A DNA stretch of 64,000 nt, taken from NCBI GenBank assembly GCA_016208975.1, contig JACQXA010000004.1, forward strand, positions 1,055,015 to 1,119,014, in the 5' to 3' direction. The DNA comes from Nitrospinota bacterium (GTDB lineage Bacteria > Nitrospinota_A > UBA7883 > JACRLM01). Made by a program: the position numbers and the translations under genes. Of this stretch, positions 45,448-55,258 are shown one piece after another. Below the pieces are notes generated by a model. The model saw nothing but the letters and a program-made list of their open reading frames with translations. It ran no database searches and was not told where the DNA came from. Each line of letters opens with the position of its first letter. Within the stretch, counting starts at the first letter, position 1.

Positions 45448-46911
45448 TCACCGGGCGGTTTCTATGGTCATGCGGAACTCCACCGTGCCAGGGGCTATGG
45501 CGGCTTTAACGCTATCCACCACGGCTTTCCTTACCCAACCCAGCTTCTCGATGTTTTTGCGGAACGCCTCCACCTTGTCGAACGATTCCGTGCGGCCGGT
45601 TAACGAAATATGGCCCCATTCGTACACAAACTCGTCCAGGTCCAGCCTGGCGCCTTCCGGGGCTGAACTGGTTATGCCGTAAAACCGCTCCAGGAACGGG
45701 TCCCGCTCCCCCACGGCGGAGCCCAGGGCGCCAGCCTGTTTCTCCATGGCGTCCAGCGCCCCTTTTAGCTGGGATATTTCCGACACGATGTTGGTAACCT
45801 CGGGCATGGCTTTCTGGAACTCGGCGCGAACCTGGCCTTTGAGGCCGTCGTATTTGGCCGACAGGCTGATCCCCTCGGCGATATAAGCGGCCAGCATGGA
45901 AACCGCCAATACGCCCGCCAGCGCCATGGCCACCAGCACATGCCGCCGCCCTCCGGTAAAGCCCCGCTTCTTCCGGAACTCGTTCTTGCGCAGGTTTATT
46001 TCTTTCATCCCCCCGCCTTTAACCGCCAGCAGGGCCGCCCCCAAAGCCCCCGCGAACACCGGGCCCGCCGATGACCCGGCTTTCAACCCCTCCACCTGGG
46101 CCGTAGCCGCCGAGTCCGGCAGGTTCACGCGGCCCGAGGGCATGCCCAAATCCTCCCCCAGCCATTGGACGAACTTCGCGTCGGCGCCCGGCTCGCCGCA
46201 AACCAGCGCCCCGGCCACCTTCTGCGTCACTGCTTTGCGCCTGGCCGCTTCCGCCGCCAGATAGACGGAACAGGCCACGGTTTTCGCGAATTCCTTGCGG
46301 CCGTCCTTGTCATCCTCGCGGGCCACGGCCGCGTCCGCCGCGGGTTCCGCCGTGTGGACGAAGACCGGTTTGCCGCTCTCCATTATCACTATGGTGGTGA
46401 ATTCCATCCCGGCGTCCACCAGCGCCGTGCCTCCGCCGGAAGCGGATACATGCCCGGTGGATTCCGCCAGCGCGAAGGGCAAGGGGATAACGTAATCGGG
46501 GTCTATCCCGGCTTCCGCCAAACCGCCGAGGAATTTTGCCAGCTCCTCTTTTGGCGTCATCACGGCTAAAACCCTTGTCTTGCCGTCCGGGGCGGGGCTA
46601 TCGGAGAACCCGCATACCAGCTGGCCCGCGTCGAACACCGTCAGCGACTCCAGCTCAAACGGCAACACCTCCTCTATGCGTTTACGGTCGGCGAAAGGCA
46701 GTTCCAGCGCCCGGCAGGAGAGCAGGTTTTGCGGGTATATCACCGCCACCGCGTCTTCCCCGGGGTCGAACCCCATGGAGGCCAGCGGCCCGCCGATGCC
46801 AGCCGCCAGCGGCGCATATAAAAGCTTCTTCACCGAATGGCCGCGCCACTGCTTTTCTATCTGCGCTATTTTTATCGAATGGGCTCCGATTTCCAGTCCA
46901 AATACGTTCAT
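45448..46911 (-). CDS. gspL: Type II secretion protein GspL
   Basis: 487 residues. Residues 1-~330 form the actin-like cytoplasmic domain shared with PilM (MNVFGLEIGAHSIKIAQIEKQWRG; VLPFELESLTVFDAGQLVCGF). A membrane helix (HVLVAMALAGVLAVSMLAAYI) is near residue 340; the rest is periplasmic, PilN-like (PFLERFYGITSSAPEGARLDLDEFVYEWGHISL). It couples the ATPase GspE to the inner-membrane platform. I take ATG 46911, overlapping the gspK stop (ATGA), rather than the TTG three bases upstream. Confidence 0.88.
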   Translation of the reverse strand: MNVFGLEIGAHSIKIAQIEKQWRGHSVKKLLYAPLAAGIGGPLASMGFDPGEDAVAVIYPQNLLSCRALELPFADRKRIEEVLPFELESLTVFDAGQLVCGFSDSPAPDGKTRVLAVMTPKEELAKFLGGLAEAGIDPDYVIPLPFALAESTGHVSASGGGTALVDAGMEFTTIVIMESGKPVFVHTAEPAADAAVAREDDKDGRKEFAKTVACSVYLAAEAARRKAVTQKVAGALVCGEPGADAKFVQWLGEDLGMPSGRVNLPDSAATAQVEGLKAGSSAGPVFAGALGAALLAVKGGGMKEINLRKNEFRKKRGFTGGRRHVLVAMALAGVLAVSMLAAYIAEGISLSAKYDGLKGQVRAEFQKAMPEVTNIVSEISQLKGALDAMEKQAGALGSAVGERDPFLERFYGITSSAPEGARLDLDEFVYEWGHISLTGRTESFDKVEAFRKNIEKLGWVRKAVVDSVKAAIAPGTVEFRMTIETAR

Positions 46912-47840
46912 CAAAACACCTTGTAGAATATCGTGTCCGCCGAGGCCGCGCCGCGCCGGTAAACCGCTCTTATGGTTTTAGTGGTCTCCCCGAACGTGGC
47001 CTGGGTTTCGGCGGAGTAATAATCGCTTCTCACGTCTATGGCAAGGGCTATCCGGGGATAAATGTCGTTCATGCCCGGTATCCGTTTAATGTCCTCCCGC
47101 GCGGTGAACGGTTTTGCAAGCCGCTCCCGGATTATCCCCGCCACCACCTCTTGCGTCATGTCCTCATCCAGGGCGGCCAGAGCCATGTCCGTGGCGGTGT
47201 TTACGTTTATCTTGGTGGAAGACCACACCGTCACATGGGGCCTCAGCTTGCCTATCACCTCCGGGGTGAACCCTTTAATCAGCCCCAGCTCGTCCACAGA
47301 ATCCAGCTTCGCGTTCTTTATCCGGTACGGTTTCTTGAGCGAAAGGTAATAACCCTCCTCGGCCCCCCGTGGAAGCTGGTCGGCGTTGGAATCCTCCCAG
47401 TCCACCAAAGCGTCGCAAAGGTTCTCGTCCATATCCAGCCTTTTCAGCAACCGGCGGAATATCTCTATCCAGCGGTCTTCGGGCCAGCCCCGGTCGGTGG
47501 TGAGCAGGTTCAGGTCCACCTTGCCCGACTCGTCCTGGATGTTCACCGACACGAACTCGCCGTCTATGGGCACGGCCAGAATCCCCTGCGCCCATTCTTC
47601 CGTGAGTGTGTCGTGGGGAATACCGCTCCTGGCGTCTTCCACCAGCACGAGTTTCGCGGCGGCCTGGCCCGAGCGGGCGGCGTACAGGGCCTTTGTCTCG
47701 TCGCGGTATCCCGCCGCCAGGGCGGACTGTATCCACGCCTGGTAGAAGAAATCGAACACGCCTATGGTGAGCAGGGCCACAACGGTTATGGTCAATATCA
47801 GGGCCATGCCGTCTTGCCCTTGCAGGGGTCTGGCGTTCAC
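46911..47840 (-). CDS. gspK: Type II secretion minor pseudopilin GspK
   Basis: 309 residues: a prepilin peptidase site G-MALILTITVVALLTIGVFDFFYQ, so the mature protein starts at Met; the Glu5 of other pseudopilins is replaced, as is normal for GspK. The large helical domain (RLLKRLDMDENLCDALVDWEDSNADQLPRGAEEGYY) contains a calcium-type loop DSNAD-like site. It starts the pseudopilus tip with GspI and GspJ. GTG 47840 overlaps the gspJ stop. Confidence 0.9.
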   Translation of the reverse strand: MNARPLQGQDGMALILTITVVALLTIGVFDFFYQAWIQSALAAGYRDETKALYAARSGQAAAKLVLVEDARSGIPHDTLTEEWAQGILAVPIDGEFVSVNIQDESGKVDLNLLTTDRGWPEDRWIEIFRRLLKRLDMDENLCDALVDWEDSNADQLPRGAEEGYYLSLKKPYRIKNAKLDSVDELGLIKGFTPEVIGKLRPHVTVWSSTKINVNTATDMALAALDEDMTQEVVAGIIRERLAKPFTAREDIKRIPGMNDIYPRIALAIDVRSDYYSAETQATFGETTKTIRAVYRRGAASADTIFYKVF

Positions 47841-48481
47841 CGCGCGCCTCCCACGGGAATGAGCGCCCGCCTTGTTACGGCGTGGCCCTTCCCGTCATCC
47901 AGCGAAAACTCCAGCGACACGGTATTGGGAAGTTTTTTTGACTGGCGCGAATCGTGGCCGTCCGCCCAGTTCACGCCATCGCCGAACCGGAGGTTGAAAG
48001 ATTTTATCCGGTCGGTCACGTCCAGCTTTTCCCCCATCTCCCGGGCCATGGCCAGGTCGGTCACGTAAGGGTTCTCGCTCCGGTATAGGGTGTATAGCTT
48101 CGTCTTGTCGTCGTACTCCACGTTCCAGGTGATAAGCGCCTCGTCGGATGAGGACTCGGCCAGCATGGCCCTTCTGCCAAACCCCGTAAAGGATATTTCG
48201 TCCGTGGCGGCCTCATGGGTCTTCAAATCCTTCGCCGCGAAAATGGCCTGGGTCTGGTTGTTGGGGTATAGCGAGGCCGACGCCAGGTCGTCCGTAAGTT
48301 TTCGTATGATGAACCGCGCCTCGTGATAAACCCGCGCCCGCTCCTCCACCCCCTGGCCCGCCGAGAGGGTCACCGCGAACGCCTCGAACACCATTGCCGA
48401 CACGATGGTGAGTATCGCCGCGGCGATAAGCGTTTCCAGCAGGGTGAACCCGCCATGGCCCATTATCCTTTTCCCGTTCAT
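47837..48481 (-). CDS. gspJ: Type II secretion minor pseudopilin GspJ
   Basis: 214 residues. Prepilin site HGG-FTLLETLIAAAILTIVSAMVFEAF with Glu5. The globular domain contains ARVYHEARFIIRKLTDDLASASLYPNN and FGRRAMLAESSSDEALITWNVEYD. It forms the tip complex with GspI and GspK. Overlaps gspI by four bases. Confidence 0.92.
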   Translation of the reverse strand: MNGKRIMGHGGFTLLETLIAAAILTIVSAMVFEAFAVTLSAGQGVEERARVYHEARFIIRKLTDDLASASLYPNNQTQAIFAAKDLKTHEAATDEISFTGFGRRAMLAESSSDEALITWNVEYDDKTKLYTLYRSENPYVTDLAMAREMGEKLDVTDRIKSFNLRFGDGVNWADGHDSRQSKKLPNTVSLEFSLDDGKGHAVTRRALIPVGGAR

Positions 48482-48855
48482 CTGGCTACGTAAGCCCTCA
48501 GGCCTGTGATGGGCGTTTCCCTGTCATCCCCTGCGCGGAACACGGAGATTCCCACCTCCCACACGTTTGGAAACGGCGTTTCTTTCACTTCGGCCCGCCA
48601 CTGGAACCACGGAAAATCGTCCCGTCTCCTTTTTTCGGAAACGCCAGCTTCCGGCAACGGCTCCATCTGCATCCTTTCCATCTCTTCCCGGGCCATCGTC
48701 ACCGCGTCGGTAAGTTTCGCGGCGTCGTCTGTCATCGTCATGGCCCGGCCGTGGGCGGTAAGCAGTGTCACCAGCGATATGGACAGTATGGCCAGCGCCA
48801 CCATGATCTCCAGCAGGGTGAACCCCGCTTCAGACCTTATTGCGTTCCGCCGCAT
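48478..48855 (-). CDS. gspI: Type II secretion minor pseudopilin GspI
   Basis: 125 residues with prepilin site EAG-FTLLEIMVALAILSISLVTLL. The C-terminal part (WFQWRAEVKETPFPNVWEVGISVF) matches the small GspI domain, which nucleates the tip with GspJ and GspK. It starts 26 bases inside the gspH end. Confidence 0.92.
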   Translation of the reverse strand: MRRNAIRSEAGFTLLEIMVALAILSISLVTLLTAHGRAMTMTDDAAKLTDAVTMAREEMERMQMEPLPEAGVSEKRRRDDFPWFQWRAEVKETPFPNVWEVGISVFRAGDDRETPITGLRAYVAR

Positions 48856-49354
48856 GATACCCTTCCAGCGCCTCCACCCGGCCAGTAAGGGAATGGACTA
48901 TCAGCGTCATCTCGTTGCCTCCGTTATCCGCAAGATGAAACACCGCATAGTCCGCAAACCCTCCGGGAAAACAGTGCACCACCGCCTTGCCCGCCGCCAC
49001 ATTCCCCTGGCTGGCCGTTTCCGCCGACGTTATCCGCACATTAGCAGGCAACTTCGTCCGCTTTGCGAAGGCCAGCTCCGTCTCCTCGAACTGGTTATCC
49101 CTGTTCAGCCGCGACACATAAAACTCGTTGGCGCCCAGGTCGAACGTTAACCGGTATGTCAACTGGGTCGCCGCGGACCTGTCGTACACATAGGTTATGG
49201 TTCCACCCAGCTTGCGGGCGGCGTATTTAAGCCGCGCCGCGCCCACGTCCGGCAGGCGGGGCAGTAACGCCCCCGCCACGATGACGATGATCACGATGAC
49301 CACCATCATCTCGATAAGCGTAAACCCGCCTTTGTGGCGCAATGGGTTTTTCAT
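48830..49354 (-). CDS. gspH: Type II secretion minor pseudopilin GspH
   Basis: 174 residues; prepilin site KGG-FTLIEMMVVIVIIVIVAGALLPRLP with Glu5. The rest fits GspH, which links the tip to the main pilin stack (YDRSAATQLTYRLTFDLGANEFYVSRL). Longer than many GspH proteins but recognisable. It overlaps gspI by 26 bases, unusual in the otherwise tight four-base overlaps of this operon. Confidence 0.85.
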   Translation of the reverse strand: MKNPLRHKGGFTLIEMMVVIVIIVIVAGALLPRLPDVGAARLKYAARKLGGTITYVYDRSAATQLTYRLTFDLGANEFYVSRLNRDNQFEETELAFAKRTKLPANVRITSAETASQGNVAAGKAVVHCFPGGFADYAVFHLADNGGNEMTLIVHSLTGRVEALEGYHAAERNKV

Positions 49355-49376
49355 GGGCGCGCTACGCCTTCGCGGC

Positions 49377-49817
49377 TTACTCTATCTCCCAGCTGTTGAT
49401 GTCGGCGTTCTTCCCCTCGCCCCCCTGTTCCCCGTCAGAGCCGAAAGAGACGATCTCATATTCGCCGTGGGAGCCTGGGCTGAGATATACATACTCGCTC
49501 CCCCACGGGTCTTTGGGCACTTTGGGCAGATACCCGCCCTCGCGCCATGCGTTGGGTATCTGTCCGCTTACGGGCTTTTGGACCAGCGCCAGCAAACCCA
49601 TCTCTGTGGTGGGGTAGGCGCCGTTGTCTATCTTGTACATGTGCAGGGCCGTCTCGATGGATTTTATGTCCACCTTGGCCTTGGCCATGCGGGCCTCCTC
49701 TGGCCGCCCCATTATCCTGGGCACTATCACCGTGGCGAGAATCCCCAGGATCACCACCACCACCAGTATTTCTATGAGCGTAAATCCGCGCCGCCCAATC
49801 CGGTTAAACTGTCTCAT
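49377..49817 (-). CDS. gspG: Type II secretion major pseudopilin GspG
   Basis: 146 residues with prepilin site [67 protein letters not shown], nearly a textbook GspG. The loop near [32 protein letters not shown] has the calcium-binding acidic residues of the family. It forms the body of the pseudopilus that pushes substrate through the secretin. The start ATG 49817 is normal. Confidence 0.97.
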   Translation of the reverse strand: MRQFNRIGRRGFTLIEILVVVVILGILATVIVPRIMGRPEEARMAKAKVDIKSIETALHMYKIDNGAYPTTEMGLLALVQKPVSGQIPNAWREGGYLPKVPKDPWGSEYVYLSPGSHGEYEIVSFGSDGEQGGEGKNADINSWEIE

Positions 49818-49838
49818 CCAAGCCTCCTCACAATAAAG

Positions 49839-51056
49839 CTATTGAGCCATCTGGCTAAGTTCGAATATGGGAAGAAGAATAGCCATCACTATAAAACCCA
49901 CTACGGCGCCCATCACCACTATCAGCGCCGGTTCCACCAAAGAGGTCATGGCCGAAAGGGCCGTCTCCACCTCGAAATCGTAAGCGTCGGAAATCTTCTC
50001 AAGCATCTCCGCCAGCGACCCGGTTTTCTCCCCGGCGCTTATCATCTGCGTCACCAGCGGCGGGAACAGCCCGCTCCGTTTCAGCGGGTCGGCCATGGCC
50101 TGGCCCTCGGTGATGTTCACCACCGCCTGTTCCACCGCTTTTTCAATGAGCGCGTTGCCGGTTATCTTACCGGTAACTTTCAGCGAATCAATAAGCGGCA
50201 CCCCGCCCGTAAGAAGGGTGGATAGCGACCGGGAGAACCGCGCTATGGAGGCGTACTGTACCAGCGGGCCGAACACCGGAACCTTCAATATCACCTCGTC
50301 GAACTTGGCGCGCCCCTCCGGGGTTTTCACCCACCGGGCGAACCAGTAGCCGCCTCCGGCGATCGCCAAAATCACAACCCACCACCATGACGCGAGGAAG
50401 TTGGACACGAACAGCAGTATCACCGTGGGCATGGGCAGGGCCTGCCGCATGTCCTCGAACATGGATTCCACCTTGGGCGTAACATAAGCCAGAAGGTAAA
50501 GCAGGACCCCGCCGCCGATAAGGGTCATAACCGCCGGGTATATCATGGCGGCGGTTATCCTGGCCTTCTGTCTCATCCGCGCCTCGCCGAATGTGGCCAG
50601 CCGCGCCAGGGTCTTGTCCAGCGAGCCGGATGTTTCGCCCGCGCGGATGAGGTTAACATACAGCTCATCGAAAGCCTGGGGATGCCCCGCCAGCGCCTCG
50701 GCCAGCGACGAGCCCTGCATGACCTTCTCACGGATGTCCGTGATTATTTTTCTAAACTTCACGCTCTGGGTCTGGGCCGCCAGCGCGTCCAAAGACTCCA
50801 TCACCGTAAGCCCCCCCATCTGCAACGTGGAAAGCTGGCGGGTGAATGTGGTTATGTCCTTGGCGGTGACCCGGTTCATCAGCGACGCCAGCGGGTTGCG
50901 GGCGAACTCTTTGCCGGCGGTGTCCTGCGACAGGGTTGTCACCATCACCCCATGCTGTTTGAGCTTGGCCCGGGCGGAACGCTGGGTGTCCGCGTCCACC
51001 ACCCCGGCGGCCTTTTTGCCCTGCGCGTCGTAACCCTGATATTCAAATACCGGCAT
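49839..51056 (-). CDS. gspF: Type II secretion inner-membrane platform GspF
   Basis: 405 residues of the usual length, with two GspF domains (ARLKQHGVMVTTLSQ; NLIRAGETSGSLDKTLARLATFGEARMRQKARI and its repeat MISAGEKTGSLAEMLEKISDAYDFEVE) and three membrane helices (near 168, 215 and 377). It is the polytopic core of the platform on which the pseudopilus assembles. It lies 10 bases after gspE and 21 before gspG. Confidence 0.96.
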   Translation of the reverse strand: MPVFEYQGYDAQGKKAAGVVDADTQRSARAKLKQHGVMVTTLSQDTAGKEFARNPLASLMNRVTAKDITTFTRQLSTLQMGGLTVMESLDALAAQTQSVKFRKIITDIREKVMQGSSLAEALAGHPQAFDELYVNLIRAGETSGSLDKTLARLATFGEARMRQKARITAAMIYPAVMTLIGGGVLLYLLAYVTPKVESMFEDMRQALPMPTVILLFVSNFLASWWWVVILAIAGGGYWFARWVKTPEGRAKFDEVILKVPVFGPLVQYASIARFSRSLSTLLTGGVPLIDSLKVTGKITGNALIEKAVEQAVVNITEGQAMADPLKRSGLFPPLVTQMISAGEKTGSLAEMLEKISDAYDFEVETALSAMTSLVEPALIVVMGAVVGFIVMAILLPIFELSQMAQ

Positions 51057-51066
51057 GGCCTAATAC

Positions 51067-52677
51067 TCAATCCCAATCCGACGTGACGCGGATAACCTCG
51101 GCCAGCGAAGTGGCACCGGATAAAACCGCCTCGGCGGCCTGCTCACGCATGGATTTAAACCCGCTGGCGGCGGCTTTCCTGCGGATGGTGGAAGAGTCCG
51201 CCCGGCCTATGATAAGCCCACGGATGTCATCGTCTATCATCAGTATCTCGTACAGGCCTGTACGCCCCCGGTAGCCGCTGTTGTTGCATTCGGCGCAACC
51301 TTCTGGGTTGTAAAACACCGCGTTTTCCGGCGCCATGGAAGGCTCCACCCCCAGTTGCAGAAGATGTTCCGCCCCGGGTTTATACGGGGTCTTGCACGAT
51401 GGGCAGAGGGACCGCACCAGCCTCTGCGCCACCGACGCTATGAGCGACGACGATATGAGGAACGGCTCTATACCCATGTCCACAAGCCGGGTCACCGCCC
51501 CCGCCGAATCGTTGGTGTGTATCGTGGAGAAAACCAGGTGGCCGGTGAGCGACGCCTGCACGGCTATCTGCGCCGTCTCCCTGTCGCGGATCTCGCCCAC
51601 CATTATCACGTCCGGGTCCTGCCTCAATATGGAGCGCAGGCCAGTGGCGAAAGTCAGCCCTATCTTGGTGTTCACCTGCATCTGGCCGATGCCGGGCAGT
51701 TGGTACTCCACCGGGTCTTCCACGGTGATGATGTTCTTGTCGGGCGAGTTTATTTCCGACAGCGCGGCGTAGAGCGTGGTGGTCTTGCCCGACCCTGTGG
51801 GGCCGGACACCAGAATGATGCCGTGGGGCGACCGGATTAGCCTCACCATTTTTTCCATCACCGCAGGCGGCATGCCAAGCTGTGGGAACCCCAGCATCAT
51901 GGTGGACTTGTCCAGAAGACGCATAACCACCCGCTCCCCGTGGGCCGTGGGGATGACGCTCACGCGCACGTCTATCTCTTTGCCGGCGATTACTATCTTC
52001 AGCCGCCCGTCCTGGGGCAGTCGTTTTTCCGCTATGTCCAGACCCGACATTACCTTGATGCGCGAGATGATTAAAGACTGGAATTTTTTCGGCGGCCGCA
52101 CCACGTTGCGCAACGCCCCGTCCACCCGGAACCGCACCACGAAATCCCGCTCGTAAGGCTCCATGTGGATGTCCGACGATTTTTCCTTGGCGGCCTCCAC
52201 CATGATGGAGTTCACCAGCCGGATAACAGGAGCCTCCGCCGAGGTCTCCAGCAGGTCTTCCGGCAGGGCGAGCGCCAGCGCCGAAAGGTCCGCCTCATCG
52301 GCCAGGTCTTCCATTATCTCTTTTGTGGAGTTGGCGGCCATGTCGTAGGCTTTGTTGATGGCTTTTAAAACCGTGTCGGCGGCGGCGGCCAGAAGGCTCA
52401 CCGGCGCGCCATAGGTAAGGCGCAGGTCCGCCAGCGGCTCCACGTCGAAGGGGCGGGCGGTGACGGCCAGCACTTTCCCGCCCTCCAGCCGCAGGGGCAA
52501 AATCAGGTTGTCCCGGGCGAACTGGAACGGGGTTTTGCCGATAAGCTCATGGTCCAGCGTGGTTACGTCCACGCTCTCCAGCCACGCAAGCCCCAGCCTT
52601 TCGGCCGCGGCCTTTAGCTCATCGCCGGGCAGGCCGGTATCCCGGGTATCGGCGGCCATGTCAGTTTTGCGTTCCAT
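51067..52677 (-). CDS. gspE: Type II secretion ATPase GspE
   Basis: 536 residues: N-terminal domain (1-~150), then the hexameric ATPase domain. Walker A GPTGSGKTTTLYAAL is near residue 290; the Asp box VTVEDPVEY, Walker B MVGEIRDRETA and His box THTND-like HTNDSAGAV follow; the zinc C4 (CPSC...CAEC) near residue 420 closes it, as in GspE. It drives pseudopilus extension. The start overlaps gspD by 17 bases; an in-frame ATG at 52659 is the alternative. Confidence 0.96.
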   Translation of the reverse strand: MERKTDMAADTRDTGLPGDELKAAAERLGLAWLESVDVTTLDHELIGKTPFQFARDNLILPLRLEGGKVLAVTARPFDVEPLADLRLTYGAPVSLLAAAADTVLKAINKAYDMAANSTKEIMEDLADEADLSALALALPEDLLETSAEAPVIRLVNSIMVEAAKEKSSDIHMEPYERDFVVRFRVDGALRNVVRPPKKFQSLIISRIKVMSGLDIAEKRLPQDGRLKIVIAGKEIDVRVSVIPTAHGERVVMRLLDKSTMMLGFPQLGMPPAVMEKMVRLIRSPHGIILVSGPTGSGKTTTLYAALSEINSPDKNIITVEDPVEYQLPGIGQMQVNTKIGLTFATGLRSILRQDPDVIMVGEIRDRETAQIAVQASLTGHLVFSTIHTNDSAGAVTRLVDMGIEPFLISSSLIASVAQRLVRSLCPSCKTPYKPGAEHLLQLGVEPSMAPENAVFYNPEGCAECNNSGYRGRTGLYEILMIDDDIRGLIIGRADSSTIRRKAAASGFKSMREQAAEAVLSGATSLAEVIRVTSDWD

Positions 52678-55258
52678 CGCCTTGTATAACCGGTTCCGCC
52701 GGTTTAGGCTCCATAGGCGGCTCCGCGATTAGTGGTTCCACGGCCGGGGGGGTAGCCGAAGGCTCCGCCGCTGGCGTATCCACCACCGGGACAGGCTCTG
52801 GCGCCGCCGAATCCACCGGAGCCGGGGCGCTCACTGCCGCAGGCTCAGGCTCGGCGGAAACCTCCGGGGCCGCAGGCGCGACAGCCGTTTCCAGGACCGG
52901 CGCCGGCGCGGGGACTATTTCCGGCATGGGCGCTTCAGAAACCGGGGCCGCCGGTTTTTCTTCCTTCAATTCCGGCGCGGGCTGAACTTCATTAACCTCC
53001 GGAGCCGATTTGTCCGCGCTAGGTTTTTTCAGGTAGCTCTTCTTGGCCGGTTCAGGTTTTATATCCTGACCTTTCCCTTTTTCTTTCACAGCCCCGCCAA
53101 AATCCCCAACCTCTTCGGGAGCCAGGGATAGTTTCCCGGCCTTTTCGCTGGTTATCCTGTCCATATCCTCGGCTTTGCCGATGATATGTGGCGTCAGGAA
53201 CACCAGCAGGTTGGTCTTCACCTTCTGTTTCTTGGTGGATTTGAACAGCCACCCCAATAAAGGTATGTCGCCGAACAGGGGCACTTTCACCTCGGTGTCG
53301 TTCAGGTCGTCGCTTATCAGGCCGCCTATCACGATGTTCTGCGTGTCCCGCACCACAACGGTGGTTTTAACGGAGCGGGTAAAGGTCATAATGTCCTTGG
53401 CTATCTGGTCTTCCACGGGAAGAACCGACGATATTTCCTGGTACACCGTAAGCCGCACGTCGTTGGACTCGGATATCTGCGGCTTTATCTTCAGCGTGAT
53501 ACCCACGTTCTTCCGCTCGAAGGTGGTAACCACGTTGCCGCCGGTGGTCTGCGACTGGCTGGTCTGGAACGGCACGTTGCGGGCGACGATTATCTCCGCC
53601 TCCTCGTTGTCGGTGGTCATGATGTTTGGGGTGGATAGCACGTTTATCCCCTGTTCCGACTGCATGGCGTGCAGAAGGGCGCCGATGTTCAGGAAATCCA
53701 CGCCGCCGAAGGATATGATGCCGTCCACCACGCCCACCGCCAGCCCCTGGGGCGAGTTGAGGGGGTTCTGCGCCACGGCGTTTATATTGCCGTAGTTCAC
53801 CCCGCCGAATCCCTGCACGCCGGACTCGGTGAAGTTGGAAGTGGTGCGCCACTCTATGCCGAACTCCTGGCTCTTGTCGGAGGTGACTTCCATTATGAGC
53901 GCCTCCACGAACACCTGCTTACGGCGCACGTCCAGTTTCTCTATCACCTGGTCCAGGGTCTCGTAATCCTCCACGCTGGCGGTTATCACCAGCGAGTTGG
54001 TGGCCTTGTCCGGCGTGATGGTCACCTTGTCCTGAAGCTTTATGGCGCCAGCGGGGGAGCCGCCCTTTGCCTGGGCCTGTTGCTGGGCCGTGGCCTGGCT
54101 GGATGTAAGGTTGTTCAACACCTTGGCCACGCTCTCGGCGTCGGCGTTTTTCAGGTAGCGCACGTTTATGCCGCCCCGGCCGACGGGGGGCTTGATGTCC
54201 AGCCGCTCCACAAGCTCGACAATCTGGTCGGTCTGGCCCTTGGTGGCCACAATCACCAAGGAGTTTATCCGCTCGTCCGGGATGATTTGCACATCGGATC
54301 CCGTCCACCCGCCTGTACCCGGGGGCGAACCGGTTGGCGCCGACGGCGTGGGCGCGGTGGCGGAACCTGAAGTGGTCCTTGCCCCTTTGCCTTTGAATAT
54401 TTTCTCCAGCTTCTCGGACATCTCCTTGGCCCCGGCGAACTGGAGCTGTACCACCGTTACCGATTCCTCGTTGGTGGGGGAGTCCAGCTGGTTGATGATG
54501 GCCAGAAGTTTTTCTATGTTGGAGGCGTAATCCACCACGATTATGGTGTTGGTCCCGGCGAAGGCGTTAATGAAGCTGTATGTGGGCACAAGCGGGCGCA
54601 ACACGTTCACCAGCTCGTCGGCCTTCACATGTTGAAGGGGGATGAGCCTTGTTATCATCCGGTCACCCATCTCCGCGCCGGGCCGGAACCCACCGCGCTG
54701 GCGCGCCTCGGCGGCGGGCACAACCTTCATCACCCGCCCGGCCTCTATGATGGAGTAGCCGTAAACTTCCAGCGTGGATTCCAGCAGGCGAAGGGCTTCC
54801 GGAGCCGAAACCATCTGCGGGGAAATGATGGTCACTTTCCCCTTCACCTTTTCGTCTATAACGAAGTTCTTGCCCGTAAGCTCGGCGATGAATTTCACCA
54901 CCATCTTCAAATCGGCGTCGTTGAAATCTATGTTTATCTTCTCGCCGGGTTTCAACGGCTCCACCCGCAAAGACATGTCCACCTTGGGCGAAAAACCCTG
55001 GGCCGGGGCTGGGGCCGGAGCCCCCATAGGCATGGGCTGTTCCCCTTTCATGAGCCGGGGCTGGTCCACCACCGGCGGCATGGACTGACCCCCTGGCGCA
55101 GGTTGAGGCGCGCCCTGGGCGGCCTCCGGCCCGCCAGCCTCTGGCGGAACCGGCTGGGCGAATGCAGGGCCGCCCGCGATGGTGGATAAATGAAAGGCCA
55201 AAGCGGTAATGAACGCCGTGGCCCGCGCCGCGCGTTTCTTTTTCATAAAGCCGGTCAT
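52661..55258 (-). CDS. gspD: Type II secretion secretin GspD
   Basis: The outer-membrane secretin channel: signal peptide (TAFITALAFHLSTIAGGPAFAQ), Pro/Gly/Gln-rich linker, then N0-N3 (INIDFNDADLKMVVKFIAELTGKNFVIDEKVKGKVTII; GTNTIIVVDYASNIEKLLAIINQLD; and similar), and the secretin core (IEVTS..; VGITLKIKPQISESNDVRLTVYQEISSV; VVVRDTQNIVIGGLISDDLNDTEVKVPLFGDIPLLGWLF). The last ~130 residues are a Pro/Ala/Glu-rich tail without known domain, unusual because most GspD end soon after the core or with a short S-domain. 865 residues. No pilotin gene is present in the window. Confidence 0.95.
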   Translation of the reverse strand: MTGFMKKKRAARATAFITALAFHLSTIAGGPAFAQPVPPEAGGPEAAQGAPQPAPGGQSMPPVVDQPRLMKGEQPMPMGAPAPAPAQGFSPKVDMSLRVEPLKPGEKINIDFNDADLKMVVKFIAELTGKNFVIDEKVKGKVTIISPQMVSAPEALRLLESTLEVYGYSIIEAGRVMKVVPAAEARQRGGFRPGAEMGDRMITRLIPLQHVKADELVNVLRPLVPTYSFINAFAGTNTIIVVDYASNIEKLLAIINQLDSPTNEESVTVVQLQFAGAKEMSEKLEKIFKGKGARTTSGSATAPTPSAPTGSPPGTGGWTGSDVQIIPDERINSLVIVATKGQTDQIVELVERLDIKPPVGRGGINVRYLKNADAESVAKVLNNLTSSQATAQQQAQAKGGSPAGAIKLQDKVTITPDKATNSLVITASVEDYETLDQVIEKLDVRRKQVFVEALIMEVTSDKSQEFGIEWRTTSNFTESGVQGFGGVNYGNINAVAQNPLNSPQGLAVGVVDGIISFGGVDFLNIGALLHAMQSEQGINVLSTPNIMTTDNEEAEIIVARNVPFQTSQSQTTGGNVVTTFERKNVGITLKIKPQISESNDVRLTVYQEISSVLPVEDQIAKDIMTFTRSVKTTVVVRDTQNIVIGGLISDDLNDTEVKVPLFGDIPLLGWLFKSTKKQKVKTNLLVFLTPHIIGKAEDMDRITSEKAGKLSLAPEEVGDFGGAVKEKGKGQDIKPEPAKKSYLKKPSADKSAPEVNEVQPAPELKEEKPAAPVSEAPMPEIVPAPAPVLETAVAPAAPEVSAEPEPAAVSAPAPVDSAAPEPVPVVDTPAAEPSATPPAVEPLIAEPPMEPKPAEPVIQGDGTQN

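Noticed and set aside
46536-48068. 510-codon plus-strand open frame opposite gspK/gspL
   Set aside because: It lies antisense to well-supported gsp genes in a GC-rich region where antisense frames stay open by codon bias; it has no family character.
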